Below, one piece after another: positions 36,069-44,483 of a stretch of DNA of 64,000 nt (position 1 is its first letter; every line of letters begins with the position of its first letter). The notes beneath the pieces were generated by a model. The model did not search any database, was not told the origin of the DNA, and was given only the letters and a program-made list of their open reading frames with translations. Source of the stretch: Bacteroidota bacterium (GTDB taxonomy: Bacteria; Bacteroidota; Bacteroidia; AKYH767-A; OLB10); assembly GCA_016709725.1 (NCBI GenBank), contig JADJMG010000031.1, forward strand, positions 1-64,000, given 5' to 3'. Position numbers and translations under genes: made by a program.

Positions 36069-37271
36069 ATGCAACTAATACTCGCTGACGATCAGTACCG
36101 TGATCATTTATTACCCTTTGTTTTTACTCGACCTGTGGGTGACTTGCGCTGTGGAATTTTAACCACAAGAAGTAAATGGGAATTGCTGTTGGGTATTCCC
36201 AAAGGAACTTCGGGATCGTTAACTCAATTTTATCTTTCTGGCCGATATCCATTAGCCAGTGGAACCGAATGTTTGGTAATCAATGGAGCATTGCTTCCCG
36301 ATGATGGAATTTTGAGAATGGTGCAGTCGTTGAAAGTTGGACAACAAATTTTGTATAAGGATCGTGTGATTGCTGCCGGTGTGCATCGCGATCAATTGGT
36401 GGGCATGGAAAGTCTAAAAGTGTTTAAGAATTTTGAAACCATAGAATATACCGGTGAATTGAATTTGATTCAGCATCCGTGGGATTTGTTTACATTGAAT
36501 GACGCAGCCATCCGATCCGATTTTATCTTGCTTACCAAGGGAAGGAAGTCGGCAGTGATCTCGGGTAGCAATCAAACTTTTCAACCTTCCGATATATTTT
36601 TAGAGCCTGGTGCTAAAGTGGAATGCGCCATCTTAAATGCTTCCACCGGACCCATCTACATCGGAAAAGATGCAGAAATTATGGAAGGCAGTATGGTGCG
36701 CGGACCGTTTTCATTAGGTGAGCAAGGTGTGTTGAAGATGGGCACAAAGGTGTATGGTGCCACTACCATTGGTCCGGGATCCAAAGTGGGAGGAGAGATC
36801 AGTAATTCGGTGGTGTATGGAAATAGCAATAAAGCACACGATGGATTCTTAGGAAATTCGGTGATCGGAGAATGGTGTAATATTGGCGCCGATTCGAATA
36901 ATTCAAATTTGAAGAATAATTATTCGGAAGTAAAAGTTTGGAATTATGTAGCTAACGATTTCAAAGGAACTGGATTGCAATTTTGTGGATTGTTTATGGG
37001 CGATCACAGTAAATGCAGCATCAATACCATGTTTAATACGGGTACAGTCATTGGTGTTTCTGCAAATATTTTTGGTGCTGGATTTCCTCCTAAGATGGTA
37101 CCCTCTTTCAGTTGGGGCTCCGATCATGCTTCAGAAATGTTTGTGATTGATAAGGCGATACAATTGGCAGAAAAAGTGATGATGCGTAGAAATATAGTCA
37201 TGACAGATGCGGATAAAAATATTTTGAGTCATTTGTATTTGATGCAATTACATCCAACTGCTGAAGATTAA
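36069..37271 (+). CDS. Bacteroidota GlmU-family nucleotidyltransferase with left-handed beta-helix
   Basis: 400 residues. The N-terminal half is a degenerate nucleotidyltransferase domain, beginning M-Q-L-I-L-A-D-D and containing F-T-R-P-V-G-D-L-R-C-G-I-L-T. The C-terminal half (about 190-370) is a left-handed beta-helix of hexapeptide repeats (I-Y-I-G-K-D-A-E-I-M-E-G-S, then I-G-P-G-S-K-V-G-G-E-I). This layout fits the alternative GlmU type known from Bacteroidota, thought to make UDP-GlcNAc for peptidoglycan and envelope glycans. The usual G-x-G-T-R-M loop of ordinary GlmU is absent, as expected for this form. Single gene upstream of lon. Confidence 0.82.
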   Translation: MQLILADDQYRDHLLPFVFTRPVGDLRCGILTTRSKWELLLGIPKGTSGSLTQFYLSGRYPLASGTECLVINGALLPDDGILRMVQSLKVGQQILYKDRVIAAGVHRDQLVGMESLKVFKNFETIEYTGELNLIQHPWDLFTLNDAAIRSDFILLTKGRKSAVISGSNQTFQPSDIFLEPGAKVECAILNASTGPIYIGKDAEIMEGSMVRGPFSLGEQGVLKMGTKVYGATTIGPGSKVGGEISNSVVYGNSNKAHDGFLGNSVIGEWCNIGADSNNSNLKNNYSEVKVWNYVANDFKGTGLQFCGLFMGDHSKCSINTMFNTGTVIGVSANIFGAGFPPKMVPSFSWGSDHASEMFVIDKAIQLAEKVMMRRNIVMTDADKNILSHLYLMQLHPTAED

Positions 37272-37463
37272 TTTTTTTTCTTTAGTTGGAAGTATGGTTT
37301 GAAAGTAGATTATTCAAGTGGATAGACTTCCTGACAGTAATCTACCATCTTTAAAAGAAATTCGAGTAAAAAGAAACATGAATTCCCATTGGCATAATGA
37401 TTGAAATAGGGTGGATTTTGCTAATTTTCCCTTAATACTGCCAAACTGACATAAATTTACAAA

Positions 37464-39974
37464 ATGAAATCACAATTCGATAATAATGAACTGCCTATTG
37501 GTCAGATGCCCATCAGCGACGATGAGCCTGAATTGATACCTCTGTTGACCAATGAGGACGAAGAACAGATGAATAATGAGCAGATGCCGGAAATTGTTTC
37601 GGTGCTGCCTTTAAGAAATACCGTACTCTTTCCTGGTGTTGTAATTCCAATTACAGTAGGTCGCGATAAATCCATCAAACTCATTAAAGATGCTTATGCT
37701 AGTGATCGCATCATTGGTGTGGTATCGCAAAAAGATGTGAGCATCGAAGATCCGAAGTTGTCGGATTTAAATAACATCGGAACCATCGCACAAATTTTGC
37801 GCATGTTGCGTATGCCTGATGGAAATACGACCGTGATCATTCAAGGAAAACGTCGTTTTAAAATTGGCGATATCGTACAAGATGAACCCTATTTGAAAGC
37901 AAAAGTGGAAGCTTTTTCTGATGTACCCAATATTCAGAAAGATGAAGAGTTTAATGCCATTGTTGATTCATTGAAAGATATCTCCATGGCGATCATTGAG
38001 CAATCGCCAAACATTCCATCGGAAGCAAGTTTTGCAATTCGCAATATTGAGAGTCCGTCATTCCTCATCAACTTCATTTCTTCCAACATGAATGCTGATG
38101 TGGAAAAGAAGCAAATGCTTTTAGAGATGAACGATTTGAAAGATCGTGCTACACGTGTACTCGAGCATCTTACCAAGGAATTGCAAATGCTGGAGTTGAA
38201 AAATCAAATTCAGAGCAAAGTAAAAACAGATCTTGATAAGCAACAACGCGAATATTTTTTAAATCAACAGTTAAAAACAATTCAGGAAGAGCTAGGCGGA
38301 AATACCCCCGACAAAGAAATTTCGGAGATGCGCGAACGTGCGAAGTTGAAGAAATGGAATAAGTCGGTGGAAGAAGTTTTTAATAAGGAGATGGATCGAT
38401 TGAATCGTATCAATCCCGCCGCTGCCGAATATTCGGTGACGATGAATTACCTCGAGTTATTACTCGAGCTTCCATGGGAGGAACATACCACGGATGTTTA
38501 CGACTTAAAACGCGCAGAGAAAATATTAAATCGCGATCATTACGGTTTAGAAAAAGTAAAGAATCGTATTCTCGAATATTTAGCGGTGATCAAGTTGAAG
38601 AAAGATATGAAGTCGCCCATCATGTGTTTGGTTGGTCCTCCTGGAGTTGGAAAAACGTCCTTGGGAAAATCGGTGGCCGAAGCCTTGGGAAGAAAATATG
38701 TGCGCATGTCCTTGGGTGGAATGCGTGATGAAGCGGAAATTCGCGGCCATCGTAAAACGTATATCGGCGCTATGCCCGGACGCATCATTCAAAATTTGAA
38801 GAAAGCGAAATCAAACAATCCCGTTTTTATTTTAGATGAGATAGACAAGTTAACAAACGATTTTCACGGCGATCCTTCCTCTGCATTGTTGGAGGTGTTG
38901 GATCCTGAACAAAACACAACGTTCTATGATAACTACGTGGAGATTGAATACGACTTAAGTAAAGTATTATTCATCGCTACAGCCAATTCGATGAATTCGA
39001 TTCAGCCTGCATTGTTAGATCGATTAGAGATCATCAATATCAGCGGCTATACCATCGAGGAGAAAGTGCATATTGCACAAAAACATTTAGTAACAAAACA
39101 ACTCGAAGCACATGGATTAAAGGATGGACAATTAACCATTCCGCAACCCATGTTGAAATTAATTATTGAGCAGTATACTTGGGAGAGTGGAGTACGTACA
39201 CTTGAAAAATGCATTGCATCCGTAGTTCGTTCCATTGCCAAGATGGTAGCTATGGATGAAAATGCACCCTCCAAAGTAACGGAGACGCATGTACGAAAAG
39301 CATTGGGCGCACCACGTTTTATTCTCGATAAATTAATCAATAATGAAACCGCTGGAGTCGTTACCGGCTTAGGATGGAGTCCAAATGGAGGAAGTGTATT
39401 ATTCATCGAATCATCCATCAGCAAGGGAAGTGGCAAGTTAGCGCTTACCGGGAACTTAGGAGATGTGATGAAAGAATCAGCAGTGATTGCATTGGCTTAT
39501 TTAAAAGCGCACGCCGAAGAATTCGGAATTAAGTCAAGTTACTTTGATGAATGGGATATTCATATGCACGTTCCAGAAGGCGCCATTCCGAAAGATGGTC
39601 CGTCGGCTGGAATCACCATGCTCACTTCATTAGCCTCATTGTTTACACAACGCCGAGTAAAAAATAAATTAGCAATGACGGGCGAAATCACCTTACGCGG
39701 AAAAGTATTACCCGTTGGTGGCATCAAAGAAAAAATACTTGCAGCAAAACGCGCCGGAATCAAAGAAATCATTCTTTGTGTCGACAACGAAAAAGATATT
39801 TTAGATATCAAGAAAGATTACTTGAAAGACCTCACCTTCCATTACGTAGAAAATATGTCGGAAGTATTGGAAGTAGCCCTTACCTCACAAAAAGTTAAAA
39901 ATGCAATTGTGATGAATGGGAATGGAAGGGATGCAGATGTGAAATCGACAAAGAAGGAAATGGTAAGGAAGTAA
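37464..39974 (+). CDS. lon: ATP-dependent protease Lon
   Basis: 836 residues with the full Lon plan: LON substrate-binding domain (about 45-240), coiled region, AAA+ module with Walker A G-P-P-G-V-G-K-T near 390 and Walker B F-I-L-D-E-I-D, and a C-terminal serine protease domain. The catalytic dyad is S714 in K-D-G-P-S-A-G and K755 in V-G-G-I-K-E-K. It degrades misfolded and regulatory proteins in the cytosol. The gene is intact and monocistronic. The gap behind it contains unusually perfect palindromes. Confidence 0.98.
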   Translation: MKSQFDNNELPIGQMPISDDEPELIPLLTNEDEEQMNNEQMPEIVSVLPLRNTVLFPGVVIPITVGRDKSIKLIKDAYASDRIIGVVSQKDVSIEDPKLSDLNNIGTIAQILRMLRMPDGNTTVIIQGKRRFKIGDIVQDEPYLKAKVEAFSDVPNIQKDEEFNAIVDSLKDISMAIIEQSPNIPSEASFAIRNIESPSFLINFISSNMNADVEKKQMLLEMNDLKDRATRVLEHLTKELQMLELKNQIQSKVKTDLDKQQREYFLNQQLKTIQEELGGNTPDKEISEMRERAKLKKWNKSVEEVFNKEMDRLNRINPAAAEYSVTMNYLELLLELPWEEHTTDVYDLKRAEKILNRDHYGLEKVKNRILEYLAVIKLKKDMKSPIMCLVGPPGVGKTSLGKSVAEALGRKYVRMSLGGMRDEAEIRGHRKTYIGAMPGRIIQNLKKAKSNNPVFILDEIDKLTNDFHGDPSSALLEVLDPEQNTTFYDNYVEIEYDLSKVLFIATANSMNSIQPALLDRLEIINISGYTIEEKVHIAQKHLVTKQLEAHGLKDGQLTIPQPMLKLIIEQYTWESGVRTLEKCIASVVRSIAKMVAMDENAPSKVTETHVRKALGAPRFILDKLINNETAGVVTGLGWSPNGGSVLFIESSISKGSGKLALTGNLGDVMKESAVIALAYLKAHAEEFGIKSSYFDEWDIHMHVPEGAIPKDGPSAGITMLTSLASLFTQRRVKNKLAMTGEITLRGKVLPVGGIKEKILAAKRAGIKEIILCVDNEKDILDIKKDYLKDLTFHYVENMSEVLEVALTSQKVKNAIVMNGNGRDADVKSTKKEMVRK

Positions 39975-40021
39975 ATTATTTACCATTTATAGTAAATGCG
40001 TAGTTTATCCTTGGAAATAGT

Positions 40022-40049
40022 ATAAGCTCGCCATTTATGGCGAGCTTAT
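40022..40049. repeat. Perfect palindrome behind lon, 13-bp arms
   Basis: Arms ATAAGCTCGCCAT (40022-40034) and ATGGCGAGCTTAT (40037-40049) around a two-base centre. The core CGCCAT-ATGGCG recurs in the palindrome at 40144-40165. No T-run follows on either side. Confidence 0.85.
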
Positions 40050-40069
40050 GAGATACCTCCTTTACACTG

Positions 40070-40120
40070 AGCCGACATTCGATAAAATTGGATATCATCC
40101 AATTTTATCGAATGTCGGCT
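40070..40120. repeat. 51-bp perfect inverted repeat, 24-bp arms and 3-base centre
   Basis: The left arm begins AGCCGACATTCGATAAAA and the right arm is its exact complement ending at 40120, with ATC between. Every one of the 24 pairs matches. It can form a very stable hairpin or cruciform. It lies between lon and the next rightward gene and has no terminator T-run. Confidence 0.92.
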
Positions 40121-40143
40121 TATTAAGTAATTGGGTTCCCTAT

Positions 40144-40165
40144 ACGTCGCCATAAATGGCGACGT
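40144..40165. repeat. Third palindrome behind lon, 10-bp arms
   Basis: ACGTCGCCAT and ATGGCGACGT around AA. It shares the CGCCAT/ATGGCG core with the palindrome at 40022. A half-site-like GTCGCCATATAT occurs at 41877-41888, past the next gene. Confidence 0.8.
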
Positions 40166-40340
40166 TACAAGTTGTCTTTTGGCTATCCAACTCTCTACGA
40201 CTTGTTTCTCTTTATTTAAATTCAATTAGCATTTATACGCAATACTTCCGAACTAAATCTCGCTTAAAACAGGTGCCTAAAACACTTCTTAAAATACTTT
40301 TCGCACGAAACCATTATATTTACAGAACCAACCCGTCTCT

Positions 40341-41864
40341 ATGCTTCGAATATTATTTATTTTCATATTAACGACAACATCCCTTTCCGCTCAATTCACT
40401 GACCGTTATTGGGCATTTGGAGATAGTGCCGGGATTGACTTTAAAAATTTGACAAGCCCGCAGTCTGCAAATAGTATTCTTCGCGTAAGAGGTACTTGTG
40501 CCAGTATTTGCGATAGTGCAGGAGATTTATTGTTTTATACTGGTTCGCCTAATTGGATTGAATGGTTGAATCCTTTTGGTCCTGTAAAATTTGGAACCGT
40601 CGTTAACAAGAATCATTCAACCATGGAAAATGGAGATACTCTCATTGGGGTTCTTTGGTATCAGGAAATGGCAATAGTCCCAGATCCCGGCAATAGTAAT
40701 CTTTTTTATGTTTTTACAGCCGGAGTTACATCTTATCATGGATTTTACTATTCGGTTGTTGATATGAGTTATAATGGTGGACTTGGCAAAGTAATTCAAA
40801 AAAACGTTCAGCTTCGCAATGATACTATTACAGATTGTGTTGCTGTTGTGAGACATGGTAATGGTAGAGATTGGTGGGTGTTAATTCGCAGTTGGAAAAA
40901 TGTACCAACAAAGGATATTACTGCTTATTTAATTGATCCAAATGGAGTAACCGCAATGCCAACGCAATACATTGGTGCGAACGTTACTAATGCAAGTGCA
41001 TATCGCTTAAAGTTCAACAAACAGGGTAATCATTTGTATAATGCTTGTCAGGTAGGTGCTGTAGAACGATACAATTTTAATCGTTGTACAGGAATCCTGT
41101 CTAATAGAATTGTTTATTCTAGTCCAAACGGTCCAATTACAGGATATTGGGATTTTGAAATATCACCTGATGAATCTAGATTCTATGCAGTTCGAAATAT
41201 GCAAGGCCCTTTGCAAAATACTACTTATTTAATGCAATTTGATCTTGATCCTGCAACATTTATTTCTGGAGCACAAGTAATGGCTACATATGTTGACCCC
41301 GATAGGGGTGGCGCACTCAAATTAGGACCAGATGGAAAAATCTATTTCAGTATCAAATATGTTGATAACGATACTTGTTTTGATTATCTCTATTGTAATG
41401 GAACTACTAATTTGACAAATACTACATTGTCTGTTATTAATCAACCTGACAGCATTTATCCATCATGTGACTACCAGCCATTCAGTTTCTACCTTGGTGG
41501 TCATAAAGCGTATTATGGCCTTCCTAACAATCCAAATTACGAATTGGATACTTTACACGGTAGTCCATGCGATACATTAACAGCAGTCGGATTAAATGAT
41601 ATAGTTCCTCAATTAAATAAACTTAAATTGTACTATGACAAAACATGGCAAACAGTTTTTGTGAATGCAGAAAGGCTCCAAGGAAGAAATGCAACTTTAG
41701 AGTTTTATAATATCAGCGGTCAGCTAATTGAGCGAATTTCATCTGAAACCGATGGGAGTTATTTCACAATAAGTAGTTCTTTTTCCTCTCAACCTGGTGG
41801 GTTGTACATCGTGAGACTAAGTACGGAGAAGGAAGTGCTTACAGGAAAATTTGTGAAGTGGTGA
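40341..41864 (+). CDS. Secreted beta-propeller-like protein with T9SS-type C-terminus
   Basis: 507 residues with a short signal peptide ending L-S-A-Q, then the motif Y-W-A-F-G-D-S-A-G-I-D-F found at the start of many Bacteroidota secreted propeller-like proteins. The body has WD/PQQ-like repeats (F-E-I-S-P-D-E-S-R-F-Y-A-V, K-L-G-P-D-G-K-I-Y-F). The last 80 residues have the shape of a T9SS sorting domain (L-E-F-Y-N-I-S-G-Q-L-I-E, then P-G-G-L-Y-I-V-R-L), but the usual Y-P-N-P entry motif is replaced by K-L-Y-Y-D-K-T-W-Q. Function unknown; surface display is likely. Confidence 0.78.
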   Translation: MLRILFIFILTTTSLSAQFTDRYWAFGDSAGIDFKNLTSPQSANSILRVRGTCASICDSAGDLLFYTGSPNWIEWLNPFGPVKFGTVVNKNHSTMENGDTLIGVLWYQEMAIVPDPGNSNLFYVFTAGVTSYHGFYYSVVDMSYNGGLGKVIQKNVQLRNDTITDCVAVVRHGNGRDWWVLIRSWKNVPTKDITAYLIDPNGVTAMPTQYIGANVTNASAYRLKFNKQGNHLYNACQVGAVERYNFNRCTGILSNRIVYSSPNGPITGYWDFEISPDESRFYAVRNMQGPLQNTTYLMQFDLDPATFISGAQVMATYVDPDRGGALKLGPDGKIYFSIKYVDNDTCFDYLYCNGTTNLTNTTLSVINQPDSIYPSCDYQPFSFYLGGHKAYYGLPNNPNYELDTLHGSPCDTLTAVGLNDIVPQLNKLKLYYDKTWQTVFVNAERLQGRNATLEFYNISGQLIERISSETDGSYFTISSSFSSQPGGLYIVRLSTEKEVLTGKFVKW

Positions 41865-41957
41865 ATGATAATTCTGTCGCCATATATTTTGGTAATAGGG
41901 TACGCGTCAATATTGTGCTTAATTGCAGTGATCTTTCACTGCGAAAAAAACGTTAGG

Positions 41958-42116
41958 CTATAAATCTTCTGGTTTAATTTTTACTATTTTGTTGTCTCTC
42001 ATAACAACAAGCACGGAGTTTTTATATTTTTTTTAGGCAATCAATCTTTCATACGATATTTCAAGACCCTTCAAAATTTTGTCATGGAGTTCATTTTGCT
42101 TTTCTATAGTTGTCAT
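41958..42116 (-). pseudogene. Small conserved protein gene interrupted by an in-frame stop
   Basis: From the ATG at 42114-42116 the frame reads 27 codons (M-T-T-I-E-K-Q-N-E-L to L-I-A), then TAA, then in the same frame K-K-Y-K-N-S-V-L-V-V-M-R-D-N-K-I-V-K-I-K-P-E-D-L and TAG at 41958. The second half is strongly protein-like and matches small Bacteroidota proteins of about 50 residues ending L-R-D-N-K-I-V-K-I-K-P, from memory. The stop sits at the edge of a run of eight A (GCCTAAAAAAAA), where one miscalled base would restore TAC or TAT. Either a sequencing error or a recent nonsense mutation. Function unknown. Confidence 0.6.
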
Positions 42117-42482
42117 AGTTTTTTTTGCATTTAGTAATTAACTTATCACCAATGTCCATTCACAATTCACCCTTGAAGTATTTCCACTCCCCAGAAGTAC
42201 GTCGTTTCACTTTGACTTCTGGGTCCCGTTCCAGCTGTAGGGCGAAGCCTCGTGACACCTTTTCAAAGGGGGGGAAATTCTGAATTCTTAATTCTTCATT
42301 CTGAATTAAGAATTCAGCATCCATCACATCCACCCTTATTATCATCGCTAACCGATCCCCTTATCTTTCTAAAAAGAAATACACAGGCTACTAAGACTAA
42401 GACAATTACAAAAACCTCTTGCATAGCGCAAAAGTAAGGCTTTCAAGGTCAAAAAGCCTACATTTGCATCAATATTTATAGC
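42117..42482. other. Gene-free stretch with an AATTC hairpin
   Basis: At 42282-42315 GAATTCTTAATTC and GAATTAAGAATTC pair perfectly (13 bp) around an eight-base loop, part of the AATTC word-repeat family. A minus-strand frame at 42160-42345 reads through this repeat and is not a credible gene. Confidence 0.55.
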
Positions 42483-44483
42483 ATGTTAATGACCGAACAT
42501 TCACTTCACTTCCGTCGCGAGAATCTATCGGATGAAGTACTTATCGATTTATATAAAGCCCTCTTAAAACCTCGCATGATTGAGGAAAAAATGCTCGTTT
42601 TGCTGCGTCAAGGGAAATTGGCAAAATGGTTTAGTGGCATCGGACAAGAAGCGATTTCTGTAGGGTTAGCCATGGCGCTTCACCGCGAAGAATATATTTT
42701 ACCCATGCACCGAAATTTGGGTGTGTTTACCGTTCGCGGAATTCCGTTGAATCGTTTGTTTTCGCAATTCACAGGTAAGCCGGTGGATTCACAAAAGGGC
42801 GAGATCGTTCGTTCCACATGGGAACACAAGAATTTCATATTGTGGGAATGATTTCGCATTTGGGTCCGCAGATGGGCGTTGCCGATGGAGTTGCCTTGGG
42901 AAATTTGTTGAAGAAGAATCCTCATGTTACCGCAGTGTTCACCGGCGACGGAGCATCGAGTGAAGGCGATTTTCATGAGAGTATCAATGTGGCTGCTGTA
43001 TGGGATCTGCCTGTAATTTTTGTGATTGAAAATAATGGTTACACGGTCTCAGTACGCCCAGTTCGAACAGTTTCGTTGCAAACAATTTATTGATAAAGCC
43101 ATCGGTTACGGAATTGAAGGTGTGCAAGTAGATGGAAATAATATTTTAGAAGTGTACAACACCGTGAATGAATTGGCAGCATCGATGCGCGAGCGTCCGC
43201 GCCCGATTATTTTGGAGTGTATGACATTTCGAATGCGTGGACATGAAGAAGCTTCCGGTACCAAATATGTTCCGCAAGAACTTTTTGAAATGTGGGGAAA
43301 GAAAGATCCCATCAAAAACTATGAAGAATATTTATTGAACGAAGGAGTGATTGATACTGATTTTGTGGATCGTATTCGAGCAGGCATCAAAGAAGAAATT
43401 GAAAAAGGATTATCCATCGCATTCGCAGAAAAAGAAATTGAACCCGATGACGCTCGTGAATTGAATGATCGTTTTGCGCCTTATGATGCAAAACCCATTC
43501 TTGCAACATCAGAAAATAAATCGGAGAAAAGATTTTTGGATGCTATTTCAGATGGGATGAAGCAAGGGATGGAGCGTCATCCTAATTTAGTGATCATGGG
43601 TCAGGATATTGCAGAGTACGGTGGTGCATTTAAAGCTACTGCTGGCTTTGTAGAGCAGTTTGGAAAGATGAGAGTACGTAATACTCCATTGTGTGAATCG
43701 GCGATTTTGGGTGCAGGACTCGGGTTGAGTATTAACGGTTGTAAATCGATTATCGAAATGCAATTTTCGGATTTTGTGACGTGCGGATTTAATCAGATTG
43801 TAAATAATTTAGCGAAAACACATTATCGTTGGGGACAAGCTGCCGATGTTGTGGTGCGTATGCCAACCGGTGCAGGAGTGGGAGCAGGACCTTTTCATAG
43901 TCAGTCGACCGAAGCTTGGTTCTTCCATGTTCCCGGATTAAAAATTGTTTATCCCGCATTTCCTGAAGATGCGAAAGGTCTCATGGCTTCAGCTATTGAA
44001 GATCCAAATCCTGTGATGTACTTCGAGCATAAAGCACTTTATAGAAGTATTACAGCGAACATTCCCGATGATTATTACACTACTGAAATTGGCAAGGCCA
44101 ACTTAATTCGTAAAGGCGACGATTTAACCATCGTTACTTACGGTCTCGGCGTGCATTGGGCGATGGAAATACTAGATCAGCATCCAGAAATATCAGCAGA
44201 TTTAATTGATTTGAGAACGTTGTTACCTTGGGATGAAGAAACAGTTTTGAAATCGGTGAAGAAAAATTCAAAAGTATTGGTGATGCACGAAGATTCCATC
44301 ACCGGCGGAATAGGAGCGGAGATAACGTCACGCATATCCGAAACTTGTTTTGCAGTGTTGGATGCAGCACCCGTACGTATTGGTGCATTGGATACACCCG
44401 TACCAATGTCTAGTGCTTTAGAGTGGAATTATTTGCCGAAGAAGCGTTTTGAAGAGGCCCTGCTAAAGCTTGCGGCTTACTAA
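42483..44483 (+). CDS. Fused E1 alpha/beta 2-oxoisovalerate dehydrogenase (compensating indels)
   Basis: Three overlapping frames give one fused protein of about 666 residues; the total span is an exact multiple of three. Breaks: one missing base near 42782 (reading resumes G-G-F-T-K-G-R-D-R-S-F-H-M-G-T), two extra bases near 43043 and one missing near 43064, which together restore E-N-N-G-Y-G-L-S-T-P-S-S-E-Q. The alpha part has the ThDP motif G-D-G-A-S-S-E-G-D-F-H-E through E-N-N. The beta part starts near 43510 with V-I-M-G-Q-D-I-A-E-Y-G-G. It decarboxylates branched-chain 2-oxoacids and loads the E2 at 28974-30320. The 3' end overlaps the convergent patatin gene by 74 bases. Confidence 0.9.

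Noticed and set aside
42160..42345. Minus-strand frame with a basic C-terminus
   Set aside because: It reads through the AATTC hairpin repeat and has no recognisable domain.
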